Counted from the first letter of the stretch, positions 43,201 to 54,870 are shown. The stretch is 64,000 nucleotides of DNA from Agapanthus africanus (GCA_030015575.1 JASDDO010000024.1:43176114-43240113); one strand, 5' to 3'. Made by a program: numbers and translations. The notes: generated by a model not told the origin, from the sequence alone.

Positions 43201-43956
43201 GGAATGTGAATGCGATCGGTGAGATGAGGGTCGTGCGTTGAGTGGGCCACGAGGGTGGAACGTGGGGTAACGCTCGCGAGCGCTGAGGGCGACGGCGGAG
43301 GCGAGGAACGCGCGAGAAAGGGGAGAGAGCCGTTGGGGAATTTAAATGGAAGATGAACAGTGGTCGGGTCGAGTTCGAGACGTGGGCGCGGAGGCGAGCT
43401 GGGCTGGGGAGAAGCGGGCCGGGCCAAGAGATTTAGACTGAAAAAATAAAAAGAATTTAAATAGAAGAGTTAAAGAAGGGTGCTGGGCCAGTATGGAAAT
43501 AAATTTAAACGGGAAAGATTAAGGAATGGGCCGGGGAAAATTTGAATAAAAGAATTAGAGAGACAGAGGGAATAGAGGGCTTTAGACTAAACAAATAAGG
43601 TAATGGCTGAGGAAATTTAAATGAATTAATTAGATAAATAGGTGGGCTTAGGATAAAGAAAATGTAAGGTATAAAAGAATGTGGTTTGGGTTCCTCACAA
43701 GAAAGGATTATGAATATTGGAAGGGGGCCGGCTGCTAGGCTCGCAAAATAAAAAAAAGAATTTCCATTTCCAAAAGATTTGGGCTCGGCCAGAATTAAGA
43801 TTTTAATATGAAAAATGGAGTAGGCTGGGAAAATAAAATAGGGGTGGAGAACTAAAATAGATTGAAAATTTTAAAATAATGAATAGTTATAAATAAAATT
43901 TTATAGGTGAAAAAGAAAATACGGGCATAAACGTACAAAAAGAACTGGGTATTACA
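40239..43956 (+). mobile_element. Solo LTR of a TGTCACGCCCC-type element (3.7 kb)
   Basis: Starts TGTCACGCCCCGCTTCCC and ends GGGTATTACA, with a TCTTC duplication on both sides. No internal copy of the start sequence and no coding domain is seen, so it is best read as one long LTR. The first 18 bases match the complement of the terminus at 1019. LTRs of this length and start are found in chromovirus-type (Tekay/Del-like) gypsy elements, which is a likely but unproven assignment. It splits the Tat protease region. Confidence 0.75.
42615..42860 (+). repeat. GA-rich microsatellite
   Basis: Long interrupted (GA)n tract inside the solo LTR. GA richness continues more loosely to about 43330. The long minus-strand frame across it is a Ser/Leu/Pro low-complexity artefact. 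Confidence 0.85.
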
Positions 43957-43961
43957 TCTTC
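43957..43961 (+). repeat. Target-site duplication TCTTC, right copy
   Basis: Partner of 40234-40238. After it the Tat coding sense resumes (GSDSEDE). Confidence 0.9.
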
Positions 43962-46865
43962 GGCAGCGATTCGGAAGATGAGGTCAATGCCATATTCTCT
44001 GCTCGACCATCAATACAAACCTTCGCCGGCGAAGATCAAAGTTTGCAAGTTGCCATGGTTCCGCCAAAGCATCATAAAGAACTAGATGCGCTTGATACCT
44101 ACAGTGTGGAAGAACTGCAGACATTCTACGTCCCTCCCACGCGAAAAGGTGAAAAGGCGATTCTATTCTACCGATCCGGGGAAACCAAAGTGGAAAAAGA
44201 AATCTGGCACGGCACAGCTTCTACACTCGACAGGCTCCAGCTCATCCGTTTGCCCAAAAATTATACGAACGGATTAAAAAAGGCTGTTAAAGCGCCAAGG
44301 CGTACCTTTCAAACAGACTGCTCGATAAGCACGGTTCTATAACAGGATCTGGAACGTTCCCGGAACTCAACGAAAGTTGCCTAACGGGAGAATGGAAACG
44401 ACCGGGCTTGGGTATGTTCAATCCAAGAAACAGGAGCTACTCCGCGACTGCTACGTCATACATGACTTTGATGAAGAAGGAGATGCTCTGTGGGAAGATG
44501 CTAACCCTAAACCAGAAAGAGCTCCCGCTGTGAAAATGCCCAGGCCGTCGTTCGAAGAACAAATGGACAAACTTATAAGGGAAGCAGGTCAAAAGGTTCG
44601 AGACGACCATAATCGCAAAATGGCCATCTACGAGAAAGCCAGGACGCGACGCCTCCTTCAACATGCTGCTAAAAATGAAAATGCTCCTCCTTGTCAACCC
44701 GTTATACAAAAAGCCCGACGTAGAGGTAAAAATAAACCAAAGAACGGGAAAGGCGTTCGACAGCGACAAAGCGGGTCCAAGAAACCACGCGATCAGGAAT
44801 CGAGCAGTCCGGATTCGTCTCTTATGAAAAAGATGAGTCGAGCATATTCTTTTCCCCAAGACAAGACAAGGAAGATATTCGATCTTGTCATAAAATATCA
44901 GATGATGACACTGTCGGAGTCCAAGCACCCCGAGCAAGCAGGCGACGCCTCTCACCCGGACTATTGCTCCTATCATAGGGCAATAGGATATCCTATTGAA
45001 GACTGCTTCACATTCAAGAATTGGGTCGAAGACCAATATCAAAAAAGCAGGTTCGCTTTATCCAACAGCTGGAGGGTAACCCCGCCGCAGAAGCATGAAC
45101 CCAAATTTACGAGAGTAGAACCAGATCCACATCGGTCTTGGAAGCGAGCTCGTACTTGTCACGTGATAATGTTATCAAAAGAAGAACCTGAAGATATGAG
45201 CAAACTCCCCTGGTGCTTCGAAAACGATGATGACGAAATAATCTCAGAATTTCCACCGGCGCCAAAAGAGTTGGAAGATGGGATACATACTACCGCAGAT
45301 AACCTCAAGAAAATTGATTTGGGGACGGCGAGTGACCCGCGACCGACATTCGTCAGCGAGCTGCTTTCTGAAGAAAGGGTAGCTACGCTAAAAGATGTGC
45401 TCATGCAGCATAAAGATTGCTTCGCATGGAACTATTCCGAGTTGCCAGGACTAGATCCAGAGATTGTTGTGCACAAATTGGCAATATCTCCGGACGTCAA
45501 GCCGATCAAACAAGCACCGAGAAGAATGCGGCTCGAGCTTGAGATGAGCATCAACGCCGAGGTCAAGAAGCTAATCGACTCCGGCTTCATCCAAGAGGTT
45601 CAATATCCTGACTGGATAGCTAACATTATCCCAGTGATGAAGAAAAATGGGACGGTGCGCATCCGCATAGACTTTCGGGATCTCAATAAAACTTGCCCGA
45701 AGGACGACTTCCCAGTACCGGTCACCGAGCTGATGATAGAAAATACGCTTACTCACGAAGTTTTCTCCTTCATGGACGGATCATCAGGATATAATCAGAT
45801 AAAGATGCATCCCGAGAACCAGAAACATACCGCTTTCCGGACCCCTTTAGGCATATTCTGCTACAAGGTGATGCTCTTCGGTCTAAACAACGCCGGTGCC
45901 ACCTATCAGAGGGCCATGATGAAGATCTTCGATGACCTCATACATGAAGCCGTCGAATGCTATATCGACGACCTCGTAGTTAAAAGAAAATCATACGAGG
46001 AACATTTAGAGCATCTGAAGACCGTATTTCAACGCCTTCGGAAATACAACTTGAAGATGAACCCCTTCAAATGCGCGTTCGGAGTCTCCTCGGGCAAATT
46101 CCTAGGATTCATCGTCCGACACCGAGGCATCGAAATAGACCCGTCAAAGATCAAGGCGATTATGGAAATGCCTCCGCCAAGGACTCTCAAGCAATTACGG
46201 TCTCTCCAAGGGAAGCTCGCGTATATCCGGCGATTTATTGCCAATCTCTCAGGCAAGTGCCGTCCTTACAGTCACCTGATGAAGAAGGGAACCCCGTTCA
46301 TCTGGGATTCCAAGGTGCACTGGACGAAATCAAGCAATACCTGCAGAATCCGCCAGTGCTAGCCGCTCCTGTTAAAGGAAAACCTCTCGTCCTATACACA
46401 ACAGCCCTCGAAGGTTCTTTAGGTGCGCTATGGGCACAAGAGAACGACCAAGGGAAAGAAAGAGCTCTTTACTATCTGAGTTGAGTTCTACTGGGGGCAG
46501 AAAGCAATTACTCCCCCATCGAAAAACACCGCCTGGCATTGATCTTCGCGATAATGAAGCTCAGACACTATGCGTTGACACATGAGGTCCATCTCATATC
46601 GAAGGTGGTTCCTCTCAAATATTTAATGTCAAAGGCTATATTAACGGGACGACTCGCTAAATGGGCTCTGCTCTTGATGGAGTTCTCGATAACTTATCGA
46701 CCTCTTAAGGCAGTGAAAGGCCAGGCCATCGCCGACTTTCTCGCTGAGCATCTAATATCTGCCGATTCTCCCTTGAACTGCGAATTGCCAGACGAACATG
46801 CGTTTGATACAATCGACAGGGAGAGAAGAGAGAATGATACCCAATGGGAACTCTACTTCGATGGA
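43962..46865 (+). pseudogene. Tat pol: linker with zinc unit, reverse transcriptase, start of RNase H
   Basis: The first ~1.1 kb is a basic linker (KARRRGKNKPKNGK) that carries a third copy of the Gag-type zinc module (YSFPQDKTRKIFDL, CSYHRAIGYPIEDC, FKNWVEDQYQKSRFALS). From about 45380 the RT domain follows (DCFAWNYSELPGLDP, VRIRIDFRDLNKTCPKDDFP, FMDGSSGYNQIKM, and the catalytic YIDD at 45961-45972). The connection/RNase H part follows (QNPPVLAAPVKGKPLVLYTT, RHYALTHEVHLISKV, TQWELYFDG). It is cut at 46866 by an Athila-type element. Broken fossil with several breaks. Confidence 0.85.
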
Positions 46866-48252
46866 TGTTCATATCATAATTTTGCATTATTATATTCCCC
46901 ATTCTTATTCATCTTACAAATAAACAGGTGCTTTTGACCCATGTCTGCTACATAGTTGCAGGTTACAGGTTCTCGGAACAAAAACAGTGAAAACGATGAA
47001 AAGACGATACAAAAGTGAGACTACGACCGATAAATGGAAGAATCTTGATCAAGCCTACAGTTTGGAGAATAAAGAAAGATCAATAAACAAGTTTACAAAG
47101 TACAAAGGCAGCGCAAGATTAAAGACTCGACATGAAGCAAACGGTAAAGTCCACAACATCATTCACTGTGGAAATCTGGAAGAAAACTAGAAGACAATCT
47201 GAGAAACCAAGTAAAGAAACAAGATGTAAACAGCAACAGGAAGCAGCCCAGGAAAAACCAACTGAGAAGCCCACTAGATGGTCGCGGATCCGCGGCCAAA
47301 CAGGGGTTTTGGCCGCGGTTCCGCGGCCGTGCTAGACCCGTGTCGGTGCATTTCCGTGTCGGTGCGTCGGTGCTTTGACTAGTCTTCTTAGGGGCATTTT
47401 TGTAAAAGCAGATGGGCGTCAATTGTAACCCTAGGGTTTTCTATGATCTATAAATAGAAACCCTAAACCTCTTTTTGAGGTATGCCTCTTCTTGTGCCTC
47501 ATTTTATATCTAAAATTCAGATCTGTAAATTTCTGCAATGAATGAAGAGTGCATCAAATTAGAGTAAGTTTTCTATTCTTGCCCTAGTTAATTTTATTAT
47601 CTGCCATAGTATAATTTTCTATTCTTGCCCTAGTTTAGATTTTATTCTCTGCCCTAGTTAGATAGTTAGAAAATGTTTTTCAATTCCCTAATGAGAGAGC
47701 AGTCTCCTCGCTTGTTAGAGTTAGATTTGGGGAAGGCTTGAGAGATGAAGATCTCTCACCCCTTTTCTTGCCCATCACACGTTTTTATAAGACTCCATGC
47801 ATACATGCACACAACGCTCCCTACGGCACCCTATCCCACGAGGTAGCGGTGATACCGTAGTATAAACGACCAGTTGAGCGTGTTTTCTATGGAGGTTAGG
47901 GTAAGAATTAAGAAAGGAAGGACAAGAACCTAGAGGAAGAAATATCGTTTCTTCCCGATGGTACTAATCCACTTTATTAATTATTACCATAACACCTCAT
48001 AGATCTTAAATAGGGCATAGAAAGCGGTGAGGAATATTGACTCTCCAAACTTAACCCAAACCTAACCCTAGCAAGATTCTAGTCCTAGCTTAGATCAACT
48101 TTAGTTTTTAGATTTAATCAATCCGACACCAATCGGAATTAACTCGTTAGAACAAATCGAGAATACACAAAATCCCTGTGGACCGACCCATACTCACCGG
48201 CTAGCTACCAAGCGACGCCGTTCTTGATTGCGGTTATAAATTCTTTGAATCA
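46866..48252 (+). repeat. 5' LTR of the partial Athila-type element
   Basis: 1.39 kb. It contains a strong hairpin CCGCGGCC...GGCCGCGG (47291-47328), TATAAATA at 47449, duplicated TCTATTCTTGCCCTAGTT words (47570-47635) and a tail GACGCCGTTCTTGATTGCGGTT like that of the Athila-like LTRs at 8219 and 15233. Confidence 0.75.
47449..47456 (+). promoter_or_regulatory. TATA box of the Athila-type LTR
   Basis: TATAAATA within GATCTATAAATAGAAACCC, the same relative context as in the LTRs at 8940 and 15954. Confidence 0.6.
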
Positions 48253-48258
48253 ATTAAA

Positions 48259-48276
48259 TGGCGCCGTTGCCGGGGA
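48259..48276 (+). other. Athila primer-binding site
   Basis: TGGCGCCGTTGCCGGGGA lies six bases after the LTR end. It is the primer site commonly described for Athila elements. Confidence 0.85.
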
Positions 48277-49387
48277 TGGCGTAGTATTTTCTTTTTGCAA
48301 TTTCGGGTTAATATAAAATTGAAAAATCATAAATACTGATAAATAAAAAAATATAAAAAATTTTATCATCTTTTTATTTTGTGAAGGGTATTTTCGTTTG
48401 AATTGTGCAGGATCGAAGAACAAATTCAGATCTGGAAAAATCCAGAGAGCAAAACAGAAAACCCTAGATCTGAAAAACAGAGGAAAATCAAAACAGAGGA
48501 ACAGAAAAAGTCTCGGGAACTGAACCTACTTTTAAGCCGCGGAACCGCCGCCCGAGGTGCACTTTGGCCGCGCAACCGCGGTCGTCTGACGTCGGCAGTT
48601 GACCAAATCCCACTGTAAGCTTTCTCTCTCTCCTCTGAACCCCCTGATATCTCCTCTGTAAAATTTGCCTGCAGGATTCTTTGCGCCAAAAATTTCTCCC
48701 CCTTCCAATAATTGATCTTGTGCAGGATTCTTTGCGCCGCGCTTAAAAAAAAATTGTTTGCAAATGATTGTGTTTACTGCTTTGCATATTTTAAATTGAC
48801 TTTAAGGGGCTTTTACACCAATCCAGATTGGGTGGGGATTTCATTACCCTTCCCCGGACCCCAAACATCACATAAAGCATATTGCATTGACCATCAAGTC
48901 AATTAAAAAAGATTAGACTCAGCCCTAAGGACTTCGCGCTCAATAGGACAAAGGAATAGTTGTAGGCATCGACCGTTGATCCTAACCTGACTTTGTGGTG
49001 CCTAGGCTAGACAGGTAGTGAAAGGTAACTTTAAAAGGCCCGTCTCACGGTGATTCGTGAGCGGATCCCTCTTTTCTCTACTTGAGCTTACCTGGCCACA
49101 ATTGGCGGTGAAGAGGCGGTTTGAGGTCCTATTTCTTGCCCTTTGGAACAGTTAGGAGCTGTCTAGCTGACTTAGGTGACCCTAGATCTAGGCTTGATTG
49201 TGCATTTGTGATTTATTGAACGTGTGTCTAAGCATTTTATCGAAAATCTTTTTTGCAATGATCTCCACATAAAAAAAAACACAAAAAGGAAAAAAGGAAA
49301 AATTTTTACAAAAACTTGCAACTTGTCGCTAAGAAATCTGTGCACATCACTTCCACCTACATTCTTTTTCTTCTCCTTTCTTACATC
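48277..49387 (+). other. Leader of the partial Athila-type element
   Basis: About 1.1 kb without a convincing gene. GATTGGGTGGGGATTTCATTACCC near 48825 corresponds to the leader at 10245. It includes GC-rich GGAACCGCCG/CGCGCAACCGCGG words near 48540-48585. Confidence 0.55.
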
Positions 49388-50338
49388 ATGGGTACCCCAC
49401 CTCCCAAAACTCTTGCCGAACTTTGGTACCCTCATCCAAATATTGCTTCATACGCGAATTGTTTTGGTCGAATTACGGACGACCCCTCCATACCCAAAAT
49501 TTCTTTGAAAGATCGAATAGAAGCATCTAGGAGAAACAGTTTGACTCCGCAATCCACTTTGTATCAACCATTTCAACCTTCACCACCTTCTTACGTTGAT
49601 ACTCCTTCTTCAAGTTCTGTTGTAACTCCGAAACCCATGTCTATTGCGGAGCATATTGAACAATCTCGTAGACGATCTTTCACTCCTCTCAACACATCCA
49701 GTTCTAGGGACCAACAAGTCCATTTACCTTTTTATCCAAATATTGATCCTACTCCTGTCCAACCATTCAATTCCTACCAGTCCTACCCGACTTTCACACC
49801 TTCCCTAGACATTGATTCTATACAACCATTTGGGAGTTTCACGTATCCAAACAACTTTGAATCTTTTACTGAAATCTCTTCACAATCCATGTCTAGTCTA
49901 GAACAGTCGTTGGAAGCGTACATTGCAGCAACAAACCGACAGATGAGGAATTTGGATGCGTCCATTGCCGCCCTTAGACAACCTAGTGAACTGGTAGCTA
50001 GTTTCCAACTAGCTCCAAAAATTCCAATGTATGATGAGGCGGTTGGACAAAGTGAGAATTTGAGTAGTGAGAGTGAGTTCTATACACTTCCAAATCAAAC
50101 CTACCCATCACCAATTCAATCCTACAACTCCGGTTTTCAAACAAGTGTCCCAAATGATTCACTAGTTAAAAATAAAACGTGTAATGAGTTGTGCGACTTT
50201 GTAGTGTTTGATTTACCTGATTGTGAAGAGCCCTTTTTGAGTGAACTCAAACCTAATTCTTTCGAACTCTACACCTCCAATCTAGAACCTGAATTGATAA
50301 ATATCCATGCTTTTGATGAGGTGTCCGAAAAAAATTAA
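49388..50338 (+). CDS. Unfamiliar ORF downstream of an Athila leader
   Basis: Frame of about 316 codons from ATG 49388 (MGTPPPKTLAELWYPHPNIA). It contains a duplicated basic motif (ISLKDRIEASRRNSLTPQ and MSIAEHIEQSRRRSFTPLN), a Ser/Pro/Tyr-rich middle, a short helical segment (LEQSLEAYIAATNRQMRNL) and a Pro-rich acidic end. It occupies the gag position but lacks the Gag core and zinc knuckle seen in the Athila-like element at 10862. I do not recognise it. It may be a replacement ORF of a nonautonomous Athila derivative. Confidence 0.5.
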   Translation: MGTPPPKTLAELWYPHPNIASYANCFGRITDDPSIPKISLKDRIEASRRNSLTPQSTLYQPFQPSPPSYVDTPSSSSVVTPKPMSIAEHIEQSRRRSFTPLNTSSSRDQQVHLPFYPNIDPTPVQPFNSYQSYPTFTPSLDIDSIQPFGSFTYPNNFESFTEISSQSMSSLEQSLEAYIAATNRQMRNLDASIAALRQPSELVASFQLAPKIPMYDEAVGQSENLSSESEFYTLPNQTYPSPIQSYNSGFQTSVPNDSLVKNKTCNELCDFVVFDLPDCEEPFLSELKPNSFELYTSNLEPELINIHAFDEVSEKN

Positions 50339-51084
50339 TTTTCACTTGATTGAGGATATTGACGCAGGGAATATTTTGGATGATGAACCCGTAAATTTGA
50401 CTGAAATTTTATCTCCAATTCATCATCCCGAGTCATTTAATGTTTCTCCCGAACTTCATATGCGTCTTGATTTTGATGATAATTGCATGGATGAGATAAC
50501 TTTTGAGGAGAATTATGAGGATAGTATTGAGGAGAGTATTGAGGATAGTATCGAGGATGAATCGGTTTTGTTTGATGTGTCGGATTTTCCAATTCATCCT
50601 CCTAACCTTTAACTGTTATACTTCCTAAATCACCATCCCTCCTTTCCATCGTTCTGACCACGCAAAAGATCACGCAGGAGGACTATAAGCTTGAAATTTT
50701 TTTATTCGATCACAGCAGTTTGGACGCCACTAGTGCGTACCTCTTTGAATCTGACACAGTTCTCACAGCCGATAACGATTACGAGTGCTTCACTTTTTCG
50801 GACGATTTTGAAGACTCACCGCCCGAGTTTGAGTCCTTTGAATTTTCAGATGAGTTATTTGAACCATCAGACTCGGTTGCTTACATTCATTTCGAACCAT
50901 TGATGGAATCCTTCGAGTTCGAGACAAATTACTTAGGTGAGAAGAAGACTATCCCTAAATCACTCCCTTTCGTCCTTCCTATCGTTTCGACCGAGCAAGA
51001 ATTCTTCACGCTTCCACTTTCAATGGATGGTTTAACAAGTTCAACGTACCCATGTTTTCTCGCGAATCTTGAGGGATTTGACTC
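50339..51084 (+). pseudogene. Acidic region of the same unfamiliar ORF
   Basis: Highly acidic, Phe/Ser-rich sequence with short repeats (EDSIEESIEDSIEDES; FEDSPPEFESFEFSDE). The repeats look like local duplications of a GAGGATAGTATT-type unit (50515-50560). No known domain. Broken; it abuts Tat coding at about 51085. Confidence 0.4.
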
Positions 51085-52447
51085 GGCAGAAATATCTCCG
51101 GAGTCGTCCGAAGAAAAGGGAGCGACCGAGCGAATGACTCTACAAATAAAAGACCAGGAAAAGGTTGCGGATTGGAGAGAAGTCTTTATAGATTATTTCA
51201 AATCCCGTCGAACACCTGAGGATGCGTCCTCAAGACATCAGCTTATGAAATGAGCTCTGTCTTTTGCTTTCGTCAATGATACCCTGTATAAGAGATCATT
51301 TGACTCTCTGTGTCTAAGATGCTTGGGACCCGAAGAGCCAAGAAGAGTCGTCCAAGAAACTCACGACGGACTCTGTGGTTCTCACCAGGCCGGCCCTAAG
51401 ATGAAGCTGAAGATCAAACGGATGGGTTATTATTGGCCCACGATGATCCAAGACTGCCTCGAATACGCGAAGCAGTGCCACTCGTGCCAGATTCATGGAG
51501 ACCTCATCCATCAACATCCAAATCCACTACATCCAACAGTGGCAAGCTGGCCGTTCGAAATGTGGGGAACCGACATAATCGGCCCCATCGAACCAGCATC
51601 GTCTAGAGGACATCGATTCATCTTGGCGACAACTGATTACTTCTCCAAATAGACAGAAACAGTACCACTGAGGGAAGTGAAGACGGAGAATATCCTCCAT
51701 TTCTTCAAGATACACGTCATTTATCGGTTTGGAACTCCACGACGGATCATCTCCGATAACAGGCCATCCTACAGAAGCCACAAGATCAGCCGCTTCGCAC
51801 AACAGCATAACATAGACTGGAGATACTCCTCAGTTTATAATCCCCGAGCTAACGGTTTAGCTGAGGCTTTTAACAAGACCTTGACGAAGATTGTAAAAAA
51901 GACGGTGTCTCAAAATAAGAAGGACTGGCATGAGAGACTGCATGAACCTCTCTGGGCGTATCGAACTACGTTCAAAACAGCCACGAACACAACGCCGTAC
52001 GCATTGGTATTCGGTACGGAGGCGGTACTCCCCCTCGAGATAGAGCTACCCTCTCTACGAGTAGCAGTTCATTACGAGCTAACAGACGAAGAGAATGCTC
52101 ACCTTCGGATTGAGGAGCTCGATGCCCTTGATGAAACCCGGCTTATAGCGCAACAAAATCTGGAGGCTTATAAAGCGAAGATGACGCGCCCATACGAAAG
52201 ATTGACTAGGCCGAGGACATTCCGCCAAGGCGAACTCATGCTAGTGGTCAAAAGACCTATGATCCCTAATTGCGCCAAGCGGGGGAAATTCGAGCCAAAC
52301 TATGAAGGCCCGTATATCATAGACAAAGTCTACCAGGGTGGAGCCTATTTACTCATGGATATGCATGGCGAAAAGCCCTTCAGACCAATAAATGGTCGCT
52401 TCCTAAAAAAGGTACTACGCCTGACGAGTCATGGCCTAGGTCAATGA
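51085..52447 (+). pseudogene. Tat RNase H end and integrase (plus element)
   Basis: Starts with a segment shared with the minus element (AEISPESSEEKGATE), then the integrase zinc region (HDGLCGSHQAGPKMK...YAKQCHSCQIHG), the DDE core landmarks (WGTDIIGPIEPASSRGHRF, RRIISDNRPSYRSH, NGLAEAFNKTL) and the C-terminal domain (GELMLVVKRPMIPN, NYEGPYIIDKVYQGGAYLL). Its products would insert cDNA. A few breaks; fossil. Confidence 0.85.
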
Positions 52448-52924
52448 TAGATGACGACGACTATGTCCGCTCGCTATCTTCCTAAGCCCAAACTCTATAA
52501 GTAGTAGCTGAACAACGGACCGAAACGTCCTTAAACTAACAACGGACGGGAACGTCCTTAAACTAGCTGTTGACCGAGACGTCGACAAACTACGGTGGGT
52601 TTCAGCATCCCAAAGCTGATAAAAAAACAAAATAAAAAAAGGGGGAAAAACGATATGTCCATAAGCAAAATGGGCACGGATGAAAACCCGAAAGGGCTCC
52701 ATGAGTAAAAACAGCAAGGCTACCGACGAGTTTTGTGAAAACCCGAAAGGGCGCAACCTCGTTAGAATAAAAAAAAAGAAGAAGAAAAGAAAAGGAGAAA
52801 ACGGTATGTCCACAAGCAAAATGGGCACGGATGAAAACCCGAAAGGGCTCCGTGAGTAAAAACAGCAGGGCTACCGGCGAGTTTTGTGAAAACCCGAAAG
52901 GGCACGATCTTGTTAAAAGACACT

Positions 52925-53465
52925 TGCAAGGTCCTCTCGATCTTATGAGAAGAAATCACCTGCGTGAGATCCTTACGACTCACAAGGGAGCAACACACTT
53001 AGGGATCCCTACGATTCCTAAGGAGAAATTACACTTGCGAGATCCTCACGACTCGTAAGGAGTACCTTCTTATGGGACCCTCACGGCTCATAAGATTTGA
53101 AAGTCTTAAGCTACAGGGATCTGAACCTGTTCTTAAGCAGCCACTACAACTTCCGATACTGTCCTACAAGCGGCTCAACACTGACCCTTGTATACAATCC
53201 ACGGGCGCGAATAAACATTTCCCTAACAAAGTCCCATCCGTGACTAGGGATATGTCTACACGGTGAACAACCCTTGTGAGTCCTCTCGACTTATAAGGAG
53301 AAAACACTCTTGTAAGATCCTTACGACTTATAAGAGAAAATACACTTAGGCGTCCTCACGATTCCTAAGAAGAAAACGCACCTACGAGATCCTCACGACT
53401 CGTAGGGAGAAAAACCTTTATGAGACCCTTACGGCTCATGAAGTCAAAAGCCTTAGTCGACAGGA
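52925..53465 (+). repeat. Constant-loop hairpin units (plus element)
   Basis: On this strand the loop reads ATCCTCACGA. Examples: CTACGAG-ATCCTCACGA-CTCGTAG (near 53382) and CTCTTGTAAG...CTTATAAGAG (near 53308). These are counterparts of 23935-24480. A spacer at 53110-53270 holds TATACAATCCACGGGCGCG. Confidence 0.8.
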
Positions 53466-53589
53466 TCCTAACCCTGTTCACTAAGCCACCTTTGTTTGAC
53501 ATCGACAGAGGCAAATGATGATTCGCTCCTGGCAATATTCCAGTTGTAGCAGTGCTGATGCCAAAATCGGTGTCTAATTCCAAACTTGC

Positions 53590-53835
53590 AGTGAGAAGCT
53601 AGCGAGCCACACATGTATACGAAATAGCCGAAATGATGGGGCAACTTGCAACAAAACCAGCAAGTAAGAAAATGTATGCATGCAAAATAGCCGAAATTAT
53701 TGGGCAACTCGCAACAAAAAGCAGTGAGTAAAAATAAAATAAATAGCCGAAATGATTGGGCACCGCGAAAAATAACCGAAATGATTGGGCAATCGCGACC
53801 TTCGCTATATAAAAGCTGAAATGATAGAGCATCGT
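53590..53835 (+). repeat. AGCCGAAATGATTGGGCAA units
   Basis: Five units of AGCCGAAATGATTGGGC followed by variable paired words (CTTGC...GCAAG, CTCGC...GTGAG). Counterpart of 23460-23720. Confidence 0.75.
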
Positions 53836-53984
53836 GGAAATAAAAAACATATAAAATTTATGCCCTACAGGTGATATCACATCAATCCCTGTACACAATC
53901 CAGGGGCGCAAACAAAGAAGGAATCACGCCTTCCTTCCCCAGGCTCCATCAGAAGAAGAAGCCATATCTCAACGGCTCACAGAC

Positions 53985-54690
53985 AACCTGGAGACCACTC
54001 CGATATTCGTCTCATTACAACGGAAATACATCATCCACATGACCCCGTTCGGAAATACGTCATCCACATGACCCCGTTCGGAAATACGTCATCCACATGA
54101 CCCCGTTCGGAAATACGTCATCCATATGACCCCGCTCGGAAATACGTCATCCACATGACCCCGTTCGGAAATACGTCATCCATATGACCCCGTTCGGAAA
54201 TACGTCATCCACATGACCCCGTTCGGAACTACGTCATCCATATGACCCCGCTCGGAAATACATCATCCACATGACCTCGCTCGGAAATACGTCATCAACA
54301 TGAGCCCGTTCGGAACTACGTCATCAACATGACCCCGCTCGGAAATACGTCATCCACATGACCCCGCTCGGAAATACGTCATCAACATGAGCCCGTTCGG
54401 AAATACGTCATCAACATGACCCCGCTCGGAAATACGTCATCCACATGACCCCGCTCGGAGATACGTCATCCATATGCCTCGCTCGGAAATACGTCATCCA
54501 TATGACCCCGCTCGGAAATACGTCATCCATATGACCCCGTTCGGAAATACGTCATCCATATGACCCCGTTCGGAAATACGTCATCCACATGACCCCGTTC
54601 GGAAATACGTCATCCATATGACCCCGTCACGGAAATACGTCATCCATATGACCCCGTTTCGGAAATACGTCATCTACATGTCCATCCCAC
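53985..54690 (+). repeat. 29-bp tandem array (about 24 copies)
   Basis: Unit: ATGACCCCGTTCGGAAATAC plus GTCATCCAC, with C/T variation. ATGAC and GTCAT in each unit are complementary (54068-54092), and CCGTTCGG or CCGCTCGG forms a second mini-palindrome. A direct-repeat satellite seed in a Tat 3' region. Confidence 0.9.
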
Positions 54691-54870
54691 TAAACACTTA
54701 CGGGTCCTCTCGACTCGTAAGGAAGAAAAACTCTCTTATAAGATCCTTACGACTTATAAGGGAAAACGCATTTAGGGATCCTCACGATTCCTAAGGAGAA
54801 AACACACATACGAGATCCTCACGACTCGTAGGGAGAAAATTTTTATGAGACCCTCACGGCTCATAAAATT
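54690..54870 (+). repeat. Constant-loop hairpin units, last block
   Basis: Four units with arms CTTACGGGTC/GACTCGTAAG, CTCTTATAAG/CTTATAAG, TTAGGGATC/GATTCCTAA and TACGAG/CTCGTA. Counterpart of 21405-21600 in the minus element. Confidence 0.8.

Larger units (their letters stand above)
46866..51084 (+). mobile_element. Partial Athila-type element with an unfamiliar ORF
   Basis: Begins TGTTCATATCATAATTTTGC inside the RNase H region. LTR 46866-48252, primer site TGGCGCCGTTGCCGGGGA (48259-48276, the classic Athila form), leader, then an ORF not resembling the Athila Gag at 10862. No second LTR and no pol are present; it gives way around 51085 to Tat coding sequence. Broken on the right, with no target duplication. 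Confidence 0.75.

Noticed and set aside
42678-43427. A 249-residue Ser/Leu/Pro-rich frame on the minus strand
   Set aside because: It reads the complement of a GA-rich microsatellite inside the solo LTR and is low-complexity throughout.
53985-54690. CRISPR-like look of regular 29-bp direct repeats
   Set aside because: There are no unique spacers between repeats, and the context is a plant retroelement. It is a simple tandem array.
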